Shown: positions 1-9,496, counted from the first letter of the stretch. The stretch is 53,614 bases of DNA from Pyrodictiaceae archaeon (GCA_015520265.1 WAQK01000037.1:1-53614), one strand, 5' to 3'. Notes: generated from the sequence alone by a model not told the origin. Numbers and translations are program-made.

Positions 1-281
1 CTCCTCAAAATTATGCAGACCCTGTGTCTCCAGGCCAACCTCATAATCAGGGAGACTTCCTCAGCGGTGCTTGGGTTAAGGATCATTGGTGCCGGAAGCT
101 CGGCGCCTTCGAGGAGCAGCATGCCCTCCAGTGGCCACATATCGGCTGCACGGGGCCAGGACTTGAAGGACGGCTTCTCTAGCCTAGGCTTAGGGGCCTT
201 CTCAATGACGCTGCCTCCAAGGTGCGCCTCAACTTCTTCCAGAAACTTTTCGAGCCTAGAACACCTATCAGTCCTCTCCAA
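1..281 (-). CDS. FAD-linked oxidase / GlcD-like dehydrogenase, N-terminal part (runs off left edge)
   Basis: Manual translation of the minus strand from TTG at 281 stays open to base 1 and gives ...WPLEGMLLLEGAELPAPMILNPSTAEEVSLIMRLAWRHRVCIILR, resembling the N-terminus of FAD_binding_4 oxidases (P-x-x-I-L-x-P-x-[ST]-A-E-E-V). Start uncertain. Confidence 0.55.
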   Translation of the reverse strand, partial: MERTDRCSRLEKFLEEVEAHLGGSVIEKAPKPRLEKPSFKSWPRAADMWPLEGMLLLEGAELPAPMILNPSTAEEVSLIMRLAWRHRVCIILR

Positions 282-1669
282 GCCTCAACTACCTCTGGTA
301 AGCCGGGTCCGTCCATATGGTCAGGCTCTACGGTTTTAAGACTAACCTGCACGTCCTCGAGCCTCCCTAGAAGACCTGTGGCCAATGCGGCCAGCATCGC
401 TGAGCCTCGGGCAGAGTCCTCGGGATCTATGGATACTTTGAGCGGCCGCCCCACCCATCTCGCCATCAGCTTGACGAGTGGTCCAAGCCTGGAAAGCCCG
501 CCGCCCACCCTCAGATCCCGCGGCTCTTCTCCTACCGCGTCGACGAGCCTGTAGTATATGTCGGCGGCTGCAAGAGCTATGCCAGCCACAGCTCCTCGAG
601 CCAACATGGCCTTGGAGGGTTTAGGCGTTATGCCCAGCAGTGCGCCCTCCATGAAGGGCCTATGGGGGACCCTTAAACCTGCCACCGATGGCACCAGGAG
701 CGCGGCATCCTCCTCGGACTCCGCGTGGCGCGCAAGGTCCTCGTAGTCCTCGAAGAAACTGGCGACCAGAGAATCCACAAGGATGCCGGGGCCTGCCAGG
801 AAGCCTTCGACCCCGTATAGGGTCGTCCTACTTGTCCTAAGCAGGACCAGGGGCACCAACCCCTCTCCCGCGCCAAGCAGCGGTTTTCTCCCCACAGTGT
901 AGTCGAGAAACATGCCGGTTCCCAGCGACACCTTCATACAGCCCCTTTCAAGGCATTGGAGCCCCAGGGAGGCTGCCTGCTGATCCGCTATAATGGGGCC
1001 CACCTCGACGCCGCTCCACTCTCCCAGCACCTCATCGTGCATGGCTATCTCGGGGAGCGGCAACTCCTCGAGCCCTGCCAGCCTAGGTATCAGGGGGAAA
1101 GGCTTCAGCCCCCGAGGATCTATGAGGCCTGTCAACGCGGCGTTGCAGGGATCTGCTACGAACCTCCCCGTAACCCAGTGGGCAAGCAGGGCGTCCAGGG
1201 TCCATAGATACGCCTCACCCCTCCTCACAGCGTCACCTACCCGTGGCTGGGAGAGGAAGTGGCGCATCATTAGGAGGGGTGAGCCCGGCTTGAACACTGT
1301 TCCCACTACTGGGAGCCTTGAGGTCAGCTTCAAGTGTAGCGGCAACGCATCGTAGACTGCGAGACTCCTCCTATCCATCCACGTAACTATGCCCGTCAGA
1401 GGAGTGCCATCCCGCTTCCAGGCCACCACCGATGCTCTGTAAACCGAGAACCCCACGGCTCTAACTCCTCGTTTAGCCGCTGTTTCCAGCATGTGGAAGA
1501 CTATCTCCCTTAGCCTGGAGGGGTCCTGCTCGGCGATATAGCCCCGGCGAACCAGGGGAGCCTCCACAGCCTCGCCATACACTGGGCGGAACCCGTTATC
1601 AGCATCATAGATCCTGAGCTTCACCCGGCTGGTACCCACATCTATCGAGGCAACCAGACTACCCGCCAA
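179..1669 (-). CDS. FGGY-family carbohydrate kinase (glycerol kinase-like)
   Basis: N-terminal phosphate-binding SIDVGTSRVKLRIYD; IADQQAASLGLQ and KVSLGTGMFLDYTVG match the FGGY ATP-binding region. Confidence 0.8.
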   Translation of the reverse strand: MAGSLVASIDVGTSRVKLRIYDADNGFRPVYGEAVEAPLVRRGYIAEQDPSRLREIVFHMLETAAKRGVRAVGFSVYRASVVAWKRDGTPLTGIVTWMDRRSLAVYDALPLHLKLTSRLPVVGTVFKPGSPLLMMRHFLSQPRVGDAVRRGEAYLWTLDALLAHWVTGRFVADPCNAALTGLIDPRGLKPFPLIPRLAGLEELPLPEIAMHDEVLGEWSGVEVGPIIADQQAASLGLQCLERGCMKVSLGTGMFLDYTVGRKPLLGAGEGLVPLVLLRTSRTTLYGVEGFLAGPGILVDSLVASFFEDYEDLARHAESEEDAALLVPSVAGLRVPHRPFMEGALLGITPKPSKAMLARGAVAGIALAAADIYYRLVDAVGEEPRDLRVGGGLSRLGPLVKLMARWVGRPLKVSIDPEDSARGSAMLAALATGLLGRLEDVQVSLKTVEPDHMDGPGLPEVVEAWRGLIGVLGSKSFWKKLRRTLEAASLRRPLSLG

Positions 1670-1717
1670 TAAACCACCTGTACCACTAGTTTCCCACGAC
1701 GAGGTAAAAAGATCTCA

Positions 1718-2770
1718 TCACAGCAGAACTATCCTCGAAACCCTGCACTCGCCGACCATGGGGATCTCGTAGCCGCAGCGCGGGCAACGGCTACCCTCCA
1801 GCCTGCACTCCACGACGCTGTAATGGGACCTTCTAACAAGGAGTTCGCCGCACCGGGGACAGCGTGTGTGGAGGTACCTGGTGGAGGCGACGTTGCCTAT
1901 ATAAACATACTCCACGCCCCTCCCGGTAGCGTAGTTGTAGGCGTAGAGAAGCCTCTCTAGGCTGGTGGCTGGCGCGTCATACATGTAGGCTGGGTGATAC
2001 CTGTTTATATGCAGTGGTACATCCCTGCCCAGGTACTCGATGTGCCTGTCGATCACCCATTTTATACAGTCGTCCCAATCGTTGGCACCCGTAACCACTA
2101 GGAAAACCCCTTCAACATGGACTCCCAGCTCCAGTGCCCGCCTGGCCACTCTGTAGACGTGGAGGGGATCGGGAACCCCGATGAGTCTCGAGTAGGTTTT
2201 CCTACAACCCTTGAGGTCCACGTTGATGGCGTCGAGCCCCGCCTCTACCAGGAGTTCTAGGGCCTCCTCCGTTAGAGAGCCGTTACTCACCATCGTCGTG
2301 TAGAGGCCCCGCCTCCTGGCCTCCCTGAAGACGTCGACGAGATAGTCGAAGCTTATGGTGGGCTCGTTGAAGCTGGCGCAAACGCCGTCGTCTCCAGCCT
2401 TGACGGCGTACTCCACCAGCTTTTCGGGTGGGAGTCTTGACGCGTCTCCGGGCCTGGGCTTCGCCTTGCTAAGATGCCAGTTCTGGCACCAGGGGCACAG
2501 GAAGTTACAGCCCCACCCGCTGAATGTCATGGCACTGCTGCCTGGGTGGAAGTGGAAGAAGGGCTTGATCTCTATGGGCCTGCTCTCCAGCGCGCTTACA
2601 AGGCCGTAACCCACGTGTACCAGGAGGCCTCCCACGTTGGCATAGTTGCCGCATAGCCCGTGCTGTCCCTCATATAAGCGGCACCGCCTAAGGCAGACCC
2701 TGCATCCCACCCTGCCGTCCTCGAGTCTTTCCTGGAGCCTCGCAACAACGCCGTGCTGTCTAGCCGCCAT
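1718..2770 (-). CDS. AmmeMemoRadiSam-type radical SAM protein (pyruvate-formate-lyase activating enzyme-like)
   Basis: Radical SAM CxxxCxxC (CNFLCPWC) with FSGWGCNFLCPWCQNWHLS; C-terminal zinc-ribbon-like CPRC pairs. Confidence 0.85.
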   Translation of the reverse strand: MAARQHGVVARLQERLEDGRVGCRVCLRRCRLYEGQHGLCGNYANVGGLLVHVGYGLVSALESRPIEIKPFFHFHPGSSAMTFSGWGCNFLCPWCQNWHLSKAKPRPGDASRLPPEKLVEYAVKAGDDGVCASFNEPTISFDYLVDVFREARRRGLYTTMVSNGSLTEEALELLVEAGLDAINVDLKGCRKTYSRLIGVPDPLHVYRVARRALELGVHVEGVFLVVTGANDWDDCIKWVIDRHIEYLGRDVPLHINRYHPAYMYDAPATSLERLLYAYNYATGRGVEYVYIGNVASTRYLHTRCPRCGELLVRRSHYSVVECRLEGSRCPRCGYEIPMVGECRVSRIVLL

Positions 2771-2979
2771 GCCTGGACCCCTAGATCCCTTTATCCAGTG
2801 TGTAACCCGGCGCGGATACCGTTTTCGCCGACTAAAAACCTCTACGTAAAAATGTCTAGGTGCTTCGGAGGGCTGCTAGTCCCCTGTCTTCTAGCGACGT
2901 GTTTGGCAATTATCCTAGCAGCTGTGTTTCTGGAAAAATATTAATCGAAACCTCGCCCCTAGTATACCGGGTTATACGC

Positions 2980-3816
2980 TTGGACGTTCTAGGTGCAGTA
3001 AGGTTCCCCATAGACTATAGTGACCGTAAACCGCTTGGAAGAACAGGAGAGGAGTTGCCGGCGATAGGCATAGGCACCTACGGGATCCGCGACTACCGCG
3101 CAGCGGAGGAGGCCCTCGCCCGCGCGGTGGAGCTGGGCCTGAACCTGATAGATACCGCCGAGATGTACGACAGCGGGCGGGCAGAGGAGCTTGTAGGCAG
3201 GGTTGCCAGGAGGGTTGGACGCGACAACGTTTTTGTTACCACCAAGTTGCTTCCAAGTCACTTCGTCGAATGCGAAAGAGTAGTCAAAGCTGCCAAGTCG
3301 TCCCTTAAGAGGCTCGGGATGGACGTAGTTGACCTAGTGTTGATCCACTGGCCCAACCCCGGTGTCCCTATACACTTGCAGATCCGTTGCTTGGAGCGGC
3401 TGGCAAGCCTTGGTCTGGCTAGGTATATAGGTGTAAGCAATTTCGATGCGAACCAGCTGGCCGAGGCCCTGGTCTCCACTAAGAGGCACGAGATAGTGGT
3501 TGACCAGGTCAAGTACTCGCCGCTCGACAGGCGTGCCGAGGAGGGGTTGCTGGACATGTGCATGGCCCGCGGAGTGACGCTCCAGGCATACACCCCTTTG
3601 GAGAGGGGTGCGGTGGTCAACAACACTGTGCTGAAAAAGATAGCGCAGCGATACGGCAAAACCCCGGTACAGGTAGCGCTCAACTACCTGATATCCAGGC
3701 CGAGCGTGGTCGCCATACCTAAGACGGAGAGGGTAGAGCGGGTAGAGGAGTTCCACGGAGCCCTTGGCTGGAGGCTAGATAAGGCGGATATAGCCCTGAT
3801 AGAACGCCTCTTCTAA
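2980..3816 (+). CDS. Aldo/keto reductase
   Basis: GIGTYGIRDY, LIDTAEMYDSGRAEELVG, LVLIHWPN, IGVSNF, IPKTERVERVEEF. TTG 2980 is preferred to the ORF-track start because an AT-rich TATA-like stretch (aaaatattaa) lies about 45 nt upstream. Confidence 0.85.
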   Translation: MDVLGAVRFPIDYSDRKPLGRTGEELPAIGIGTYGIRDYRAAEEALARAVELGLNLIDTAEMYDSGRAEELVGRVARRVGRDNVFVTTKLLPSHFVECERVVKAAKSSLKRLGMDVVDLVLIHWPNPGVPIHLQIRCLERLASLGLARYIGVSNFDANQLAEALVSTKRHEIVVDQVKYSPLDRRAEEGLLDMCMARGVTLQAYTPLERGAVVNNTVLKKIAQRYGKTPVQVALNYLISRPSVVAIPKTERVERVEEFHGALGWRLDKADIALIERLF

Positions 3817-3851
3817 AACTAGTTTTTTGTGTTAAAAACTCAGGAAATGGG

Positions 3852-3960
3852 AAAATGTGCCCATCGTACACATGTTCAAAATGTGCCCACTTAGATTGCA
3901 GGCTCCAATTAGCATAGGAAACGCATCTTTTTTATAGTGCCCATCCAAGATTACACTATA
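3852..3960 (+). promoter_or_regulatory. Promoter region of liv operon with repeated GTGCCCA elements and an inverted repeat
   Basis: AAAATGTGCCCA at 3852-3863 and 3878-3889, GTGCCCA again at 3937-3943; TATAGTG (3933-3939) / CACTATA (3954-3960) inverted repeat; ttttttata TATA-like box. Confidence 0.5.
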
Positions 3961-4026
3961 AATCAGGAGGTAAATCCCACCGGGCTCACCCGGGAGGAGT
4001 TAAAACACATGGTTGGGTGAACAAGA

Positions 4027-5361
4027 ATGGCATTGGCAAAAGAAGCAATAGTCCTCGCAATAATAGGAATAATAATAGGAGCCGTCGTAGGAAGCGTTGC
4101 TTTCCCCAGAACAACGGTGTCAACAACCACCGTCACCACCACCGTCGGCGGAGGAGCAACCGCAACCGTCACCACCACGGTGACCACCACAGCGCCCGGG
4201 GCGGCTGGAGGCCTGCAGGGCGAGATCCCGATAGGCTTGGCCATAGCCGTTAGCGGCGGATACGCCGTAGACGGCCCCAAGAGGCTCAAAGGCGCCATAC
4301 TGGCCATAGAGGAGTTTAACCAGTACCTGGAGAGCGTGGGCGCGCCCTTCAGGTTCACCTACCTCCACGAGGACACCGGTGCCAGGGCTGAGACCGCTGT
4401 AGCCGCCTTCAACAGGCTAGTAAGCGCGGGCGTCCAGGTGGTCGTAGGCCCTCTAGCCACCTCCGAGACGGCCGCAGTGATGCCCATAGCCAACGAGAAG
4501 CACATCGTAGTCATAAGCCCGTCCAGCACCGGCATCGCAGCCGCCTACCCCAACGACTACGTGTTCAGGATGCCGCCGCCCGACACCGCACAGGGCGTCG
4601 CTCTGGCCAGCCTGATCTATGGTATGGGATACACTAAGGTGGCAGTGATCGCTAGGGACGATGACTACGGCAGGGGCCTAGCGCAGCTCTTCCAGCAGGA
4701 GTTCGAGAAGCTGGGCGGCACCGCCGAGCTGCTCCTCTACCAGATCAACCAGCCCGACTACGCTGCCGAGGTTAACCAGCTATCAACCATAGTCTCCAAC
4801 TTCGGAGCCGACCAGCAGACCGCTGTACTCATAATCGCCTTCGACACCGACGGTGCCAACATACTGGGCCACGCCGCCAAGGACCCGGTCCTCAGACAGG
4901 TCAGGTGGTTCGGTCCAGACTCGATGAAGAGGGCAACCTTCCTGCCACCCGAGGCCCCGGAGGAGGTTGGGCAGTTCCTCGTTGACGTACAGTTTACTGG
5001 CACCATTGCGTCCATCGCTAGGAACCCGATAACCGACCACTTCGAGCAGGCCTATAAGCAGAGGTGGGGCATCGACCCGACCCCCTACGCCTACTACGCC
5101 TACGACGCTGCCTGGATCGCCATGCTCAGCATAGTTGCAGCCGGCAAGTATGACGGAGCCGCCGTCAAGGAGATACTGCCCACCATCGCGTCCCACTTCA
5201 TAGGCGCCACCGGCCACAAGCTGCTCAACGAGAACGGCGACGCAGCCTTCGCCGACTACGAGATATGGCAGGTCGTGAAGACTGCTGAGGGCTATCAGTT
5301 CAAGAGCATAGGTGTGTGGCACTTCTCGACGCAGCAGGTAGAATGGTTTGAAGAGAGCTAA
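4027..5361 (+). CDS. Branched-chain amino-acid ABC transporter substrate-binding protein (LivK-like)
   Basis: Hydrophobic N-terminal anchor, Thr-rich linker, then IPIGLAIAVSGGYAVDGPKRLKGAILAIEEFN and GPLATSETAAVMPIANEKHIVVISPSST, typical periplasmic-binding-protein type 1; followed by livG/F/H/M. Confidence 0.9.
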   Translation: MALAKEAIVLAIIGIIIGAVVGSVAFPRTTVSTTTVTTTVGGGATATVTTTVTTTAPGAAGGLQGEIPIGLAIAVSGGYAVDGPKRLKGAILAIEEFNQYLESVGAPFRFTYLHEDTGARAETAVAAFNRLVSAGVQVVVGPLATSETAAVMPIANEKHIVVISPSSTGIAAAYPNDYVFRMPPPDTAQGVALASLIYGMGYTKVAVIARDDDYGRGLAQLFQQEFEKLGGTAELLLYQINQPDYAAEVNQLSTIVSNFGADQQTAVLIIAFDTDGANILGHAAKDPVLRQVRWFGPDSMKRATFLPPEAPEEVGQFLVDVQFTGTIASIARNPITDHFEQAYKQRWGIDPTPYAYYAYDAAWIAMLSIVAAGKYDGAAVKEILPTIASHFIGATGHKLLNENGDAAFADYEIWQVVKTAEGYQFKSIGVWHFSTQQVEWFEES

Positions 5362-5527
5362 AACTAATAACACAAATAAACATATTTTTTGAATATATTT
5401 CAAATATCAGTTACTCCACTAATTTTTTAAGGGGTAACGGCACACCTTCTATCGGCCCCACAGTTAGGGGAGCCCCCGCTAAACGTCTCAAATAAATAGG
5501 ACCCAGAAAACATAGTGGGAATAAACG

Positions 5528-6307
5528 GTGATACCAGTGCGCGGCGGCGCTGAAGTGCTGAGGGTCGAGAAGATCACCAAGACTTTCGGCGGGCTAGTCG
5601 CGCTTGATGACGTCTCCCTGACCATTAGGGAAGGCGAGTTCGTGGGCTTGATAGGACCCAACGGCTCCGGAAAAACAACCCTCTTCAACGTTATAAGCGG
5701 TGTCTATAAGCCTGACAGGGGCAAAGTATACCTCTTCGGGGAGGACGTGACTGGTCTCCCGCCGTACGAGCTCTATAAGAAGGGACTTGTTAGGGGTTTC
5801 CAGATCCCCCGTTTGTGGAAAGGCATGGCCGTGATCGAGAACACTGCCACTGCCATGAGGGTTGCTGTGGGTGAGACGCCGGGTCAGGCTCTGTTGAAGA
5901 GACGTTCATGGCTCAGATGGGAGAAGGGAATCCTAGGTAAGCTCCACGAGATGCTGGAGAATCTAAACATCCTCCACGTCAGTCTACACACTACGGACTC
6001 GGTAAGCGGCGGCCAGATGAAGCTCACCGACATAAGTAGGGCGCTGGCAGGCGAAGCCAAGATCCTGCTTCTCGACGAGCCCACAGCCGGCGTCGCGCCC
6101 AGGCTTGCCGGCGACATATTCAAACATCTGGACTGGCTGAACAGAGAGCTGGGCCTAACCATCTTTGTTATAGAGCATAGGCTTGAGGTGCTTTTCGAGC
6201 ACGTTGAGAGGGTCATAGTTATGCATGAGGGCAGGATCCTCGTGGAGGGCACGCCTGATCAGGTGGCGAGAGATCCAAGAGTATTAGAAGCCTACCTGGG
6301 TGGTTAG
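5528..6307 (+). CDS. livG: Branched-chain amino-acid ABC transporter ATP-binding protein LivG
   Basis: Walker A GPNGSGKT, signature SGGQMK, Walker B KILLLDEPTAGVAP; liv operon context. Confidence 0.9.
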   Translation: MIPVRGGAEVLRVEKITKTFGGLVALDDVSLTIREGEFVGLIGPNGSGKTTLFNVISGVYKPDRGKVYLFGEDVTGLPPYELYKKGLVRGFQIPRLWKGMAVIENTATAMRVAVGETPGQALLKRRSWLRWEKGILGKLHEMLENLNILHVSLHTTDSVSGGQMKLTDISRALAGEAKILLLDEPTAGVAPRLAGDIFKHLDWLNRELGLTIFVIEHRLEVLFEHVERVIVMHEGRILVEGTPDQVARDPRVLEAYLGG

Positions 6308-6309
6308 TC

Positions 6310-7032
6310 GTGGACGTCCTCGTAGCAGAGAATATTTACGGCGGATACGGGGACAGCGTGGTTATACAGGGAGTCAGCATAAAGCTGGGGAAGGGCGAGA
6401 TCGTGGCACTGGTGGGGCCCAACGGCTCCGGCAAATCCACGCTCATCAAGACCATCTACGGGGTAGCTAGACTGTTCAAGGGCCGCGTCCTTTTCGAGGG
6501 CCAGGACGTCACTGGGCTCCCTCCCGAGGCCAAGACGAGGATAGGCATGAGCTATGTGCCCCAGACCAACAATATTTTCCCTGACCTGACCGTGCAGGAA
6601 AACCTGGAGATGGGCGCCTACATCATCGACGACCCGGACAAGATAGCCGACAGGATGGAACTTGTCTTCAGCATCTTCCCGGACCTTAAGGCCTTCAGGG
6701 ACAGGCTGGCAGGAGCCCTTAGCGGCGGCCAGAGACAGATGCTCGCAGTGGCGAGGGCCCTTATGACAGAGCCCAAGGTCATGTTCCTCGACGAGCCTAC
6801 AGCCGGGCTCGCACCCAAGATAGCTATAGGTTTGCTGAAGACCTTGATCAAAATAAGGGAGGAGACCAACATACCTATGCTTCTCGTAGAGCAGCATGCT
6901 AGGAGGGCCCTGGAGCTGGCCGATCGTGGCTACGTGCTTGTTTCGGGACGCATAGCCGTGGAGGGGCGGGGAGAAGAGATTCTATCCAGAAGGGATCTCC
7001 AGGAGCTCTTCCTAGGCATACAGAGGAGGTGA
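6310..7032 (+). CDS. livF: Branched-chain amino-acid ABC transporter ATP-binding protein LivF
   Basis: Walker A GPNGSGKST, signature LSGGQRQ, Walker B VMFLDEPTAGLAP; GTG start. Confidence 0.9.
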   Translation: MDVLVAENIYGGYGDSVVIQGVSIKLGKGEIVALVGPNGSGKSTLIKTIYGVARLFKGRVLFEGQDVTGLPPEAKTRIGMSYVPQTNNIFPDLTVQENLEMGAYIIDDPDKIADRMELVFSIFPDLKAFRDRLAGALSGGQRQMLAVARALMTEPKVMFLDEPTAGLAPKIAIGLLKTLIKIREETNIPMLLVEQHARRALELADRGYVLVSGRIAVEGRGEEILSRRDLQELFLGIQRR

Positions 7033-7038
7033 GCCTGA

Positions 7039-7971
7039 ATGGTACCAACCCTGGCCTACACAGTGTTTAGGGCTATAATTGACGGTCTTTTGGAGGGAAG
7101 CCTCTACGCCCTCATGGGCTTCGGCCTCACCATAGTTTTCCGCGTAACAAGGGTTGCCAACTTCGCCCACGCGGAATACGTGACCTATGGCGCCTACGCT
7201 GCCTACGTGGCTATGGTTGCCTGGGGCCTCGGGCTGGTCCCGGCGGCGATAGTTGCAGCGCTAGTAGTTGCTGGCGTCGCCCTTGCCAGCGACGAACTCG
7301 TATTCAAGCCGCTCTGGCGCCGAGGCTCAACACCCCTACATTTCCTCGTAGCGTCTATAGGTGTGGGGCTGGTGCTAAGGTTCAGCCTCCAGGCCGTGGC
7401 AGCCTCCGTTCCAGGATACCTCAACATTAGACTGCCAGAGTTCCCCTCAACGCTTGCAATCATAGGCGGAAAGGTCGCTATAAATGTGGTACACGCCCTG
7501 GCACCCTTACTGGCACTGGGCACAACAGCTGCTCTCCACGTACTCTTTACAAGAACCAAGCTTGGCAAAGCAATGAGGGCCACCGCATCCAATCCGACGC
7601 TGGCCAGAATCTCGGGGATCAACGTGATCATGGTGAGAAGGGTCACCTGGATAATCGGTGGCCTGCTGGCAGGCCTCTCCGGCTTCATAATATCCTACTA
7701 TATCCAGGCTAACCCTGAGGTTGGATGGAACTTCCTACTCTGGATGTTCGCAGCCGCCATCGCAGGAGGCTTCACGTTCTACGGCACCATAATTGCAGGC
7801 ATCATATTGGGCGTAGTAGGCCAAGTAGCCATAATACTTGCAGGCTACTACCTGGGCGTGACGACTGCCTATAAGCCAGCCATAGCCTTGGTAATCATGG
7901 TCCTTGTACTCCTGTTCCGCCCGGAGGGCATTATCAGGATCCAGAGTCTAGGGCTTAGGAGGAGGGCGTGA
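7039..7971 (+). CDS. livH: Branched-chain amino-acid ABC transporter permease LivH
   Basis: Polytopic; LLEGSLYALMGFGLTIVFRVTRVANFAHAEYVTYGAY characteristic of LivH. Confidence 0.9.
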   Translation: MVPTLAYTVFRAIIDGLLEGSLYALMGFGLTIVFRVTRVANFAHAEYVTYGAYAAYVAMVAWGLGLVPAAIVAALVVAGVALASDELVFKPLWRRGSTPLHFLVASIGVGLVLRFSLQAVAASVPGYLNIRLPEFPSTLAIIGGKVAINVVHALAPLLALGTTAALHVLFTRTKLGKAMRATASNPTLARISGINVIMVRRVTWIIGGLLAGLSGFIISYYIQANPEVGWNFLLWMFAAAIAGGFTFYGTIIAGIILGVVGQVAIILAGYYLGVTTAYKPAIALVIMVLVLLFRPEGIIRIQSLGLRRRA

Positions 7972-7974
7972 GCC

Positions 7975-9075
7975 ATGGTGGATGCACTCTCACTACTAAT
8001 GGATCCGCTGTTCATAGACATAATGATAATATTTGGGATCTACCTCATTCTGTCGCTGAGCTTCAACATAGAGTATGGTTTCACAGGGATACCCAACCTA
8101 GGCAAGGTGCTTTTCTACGCGGTCGGCGCCTACGTTGCAGGGGGACTCGCAGGCTGGATCGCGTTAAGGCTGGCAGCCTTTACGCCCCAACAACATCTGG
8201 GGGGACCCCTCTACTGTGCCTATGGGGCCCCACAAACCATAACCGAGGTCTTCAAGACAAATCCGGCTTTCGCGTTAGGGGTGTTCCTACTAAGCATGGT
8301 AATTGGTGCCGCCTTCGGTGCAGTACTCGGAATTTTGGCCAGCTACCCTGCTCTCAGGCTGAGGGAAGACTTCCTTGCTATAACGCTGCTAGCTTTCTCG
8401 GAGATCGGAAGACTGATAACCAGGACTGAAGAATGGCCTGTTTGCGCCCACTATGGCATCCGCGGCCTATCTACACCCTTTGCCTGGCTGGGCGAGTACA
8501 GTTTAACCGTGTACATGTTCCTGGTGCTGGGTATAGCGGCACTCATGTACATGTTGGCCGAGAAGTTGGTTAACAGCCCATGGGGCAGAGCCCTTAAGGC
8601 TGTCAGAGACGACGAGCTGGCAGCCGAGGTTTACGGGAAGAATCCGGCTAGGGTGAGGGCTCAAGCCATGGCAGTGGGTTCTGCCATGGCTGCAGTAGCA
8701 GGGACTCTCTACGCTTTTTACCTAGGATCAGTAATGCCAGACGATTTTATGCCGATAGTCACGTTCTTGGCGATAGCTATGGTGATGCTGGGTGGCACTG
8801 CCAACAACAGGGGTGTCGTCGTGGGTGTAGCTGTGCTGGTCCTGGTTGACAGGCTGTTCAACGCCTCGGTGCTGGAGAGGAAGTTCGGCATTCCGCTGCC
8901 CGACTATCTCTCAAACTCGATAGCATACCTGAAATACGTGGTGATAGGCCTGGTCATAGTGCTGATCCTGATGTTCGGCCCCCAGGGCCTGATACCGGAG
9001 AAGCCGCTGAAGACGCCCATAGTGGAGGAGACCAAGAAGAAGCTGAAAGAATCGGTAGAGGGCGGAGAAGGCTAA
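7975..9075 (+). CDS. livM: Branched-chain amino-acid ABC transporter permease LivM
   Basis: Polytopic; LSLSFNIEYGFTGIPNLGKVLFYAVGAYVAG and VRDDELAAEVYGKNPARVR. Confidence 0.9.
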   Translation: MVDALSLLMDPLFIDIMIIFGIYLILSLSFNIEYGFTGIPNLGKVLFYAVGAYVAGGLAGWIALRLAAFTPQQHLGGPLYCAYGAPQTITEVFKTNPAFALGVFLLSMVIGAAFGAVLGILASYPALRLREDFLAITLLAFSEIGRLITRTEEWPVCAHYGIRGLSTPFAWLGEYSLTVYMFLVLGIAALMYMLAEKLVNSPWGRALKAVRDDELAAEVYGKNPARVRAQAMAVGSAMAAVAGTLYAFYLGSVMPDDFMPIVTFLAIAMVMLGGTANNRGVVVGVAVLVLVDRLFNASVLERKFGIPLPDYLSNSIAYLKYVVIGLVIVLILMFGPQGLIPEKPLKTPIVEETKKKLKESVEGGEG

Positions 9076-9076
9076 G

Positions 9077-9496
9077 CTAGGACCCTTTTTCCTCCACTCT
9101 AAGCTTCGAGACCCTCACATCTCTCCCGCTAACAATCTCCGTCTCAGACGAGCCGCAGCGCGGGCACCTGAAAAGCCGGGCGACAGCCTCGGGGTACATG
9201 TGGAGAGCTATTTTCGAGGCGTCGTCTAGCCCCTCGATTTCTCCTCTACTCAGCCCCCATTCGGCGCCGCACCTGGAGCATCTGAGCAGCGGCTCTACCG
9301 TCTTGAAGGTTATCCTGGCGCCCTCGAGGACTGTGTTCTTGGACATCACCTCGAGGGCGAAGCGGAGAGACTCAAGGTCAACTAGTGAGAGGAGCCCGAC
9401 CTCGACCTCTACTTCCAAGACACGGACGATGTCCTCACGTTTAACGGTGTCCTCGACTATGGCGATTATGCCTGCTGCTATGCTGGTCTCATGCAC
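9077..9496 (-). CDS. hypA: Hydrogenase nickel incorporation protein HypA
   Basis: VHETSIAAGI N-terminus (GTG start at 9496) and two zinc-binding CxxC pairs (CSRC, CPRC). Shorter than the 9589 ORF-track start, which lies upstream of the canonical N-terminus. Confidence 0.9.
   Translation of the reverse strand: MHETSIAAGIIAIVEDTVKREDIVRVLEVEVEVGLLSLVDLESLRFALEVMSKNTVLEGARITFKTVEPLLRCSRCGAEWGLSRGEIEGLDDASKIALHMYPEAVARLFRCPRCGSSETEIVSGRDVRVSKLRVEEKGS

Noticed and set aside
4110-4200. ACC-rich short tandem repetition resembling a repeat array
   Set aside because: It is the coding sequence for the Thr-rich linker of LivK; no spacer structure, so not CRISPR or a satellite.
4783-5403. 206-aa minus-strand ORF opposite livK
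   Set aside because: Antisense to a clear binding-protein gene; open frame explained by GC-rich codon bias, no family-like motifs.
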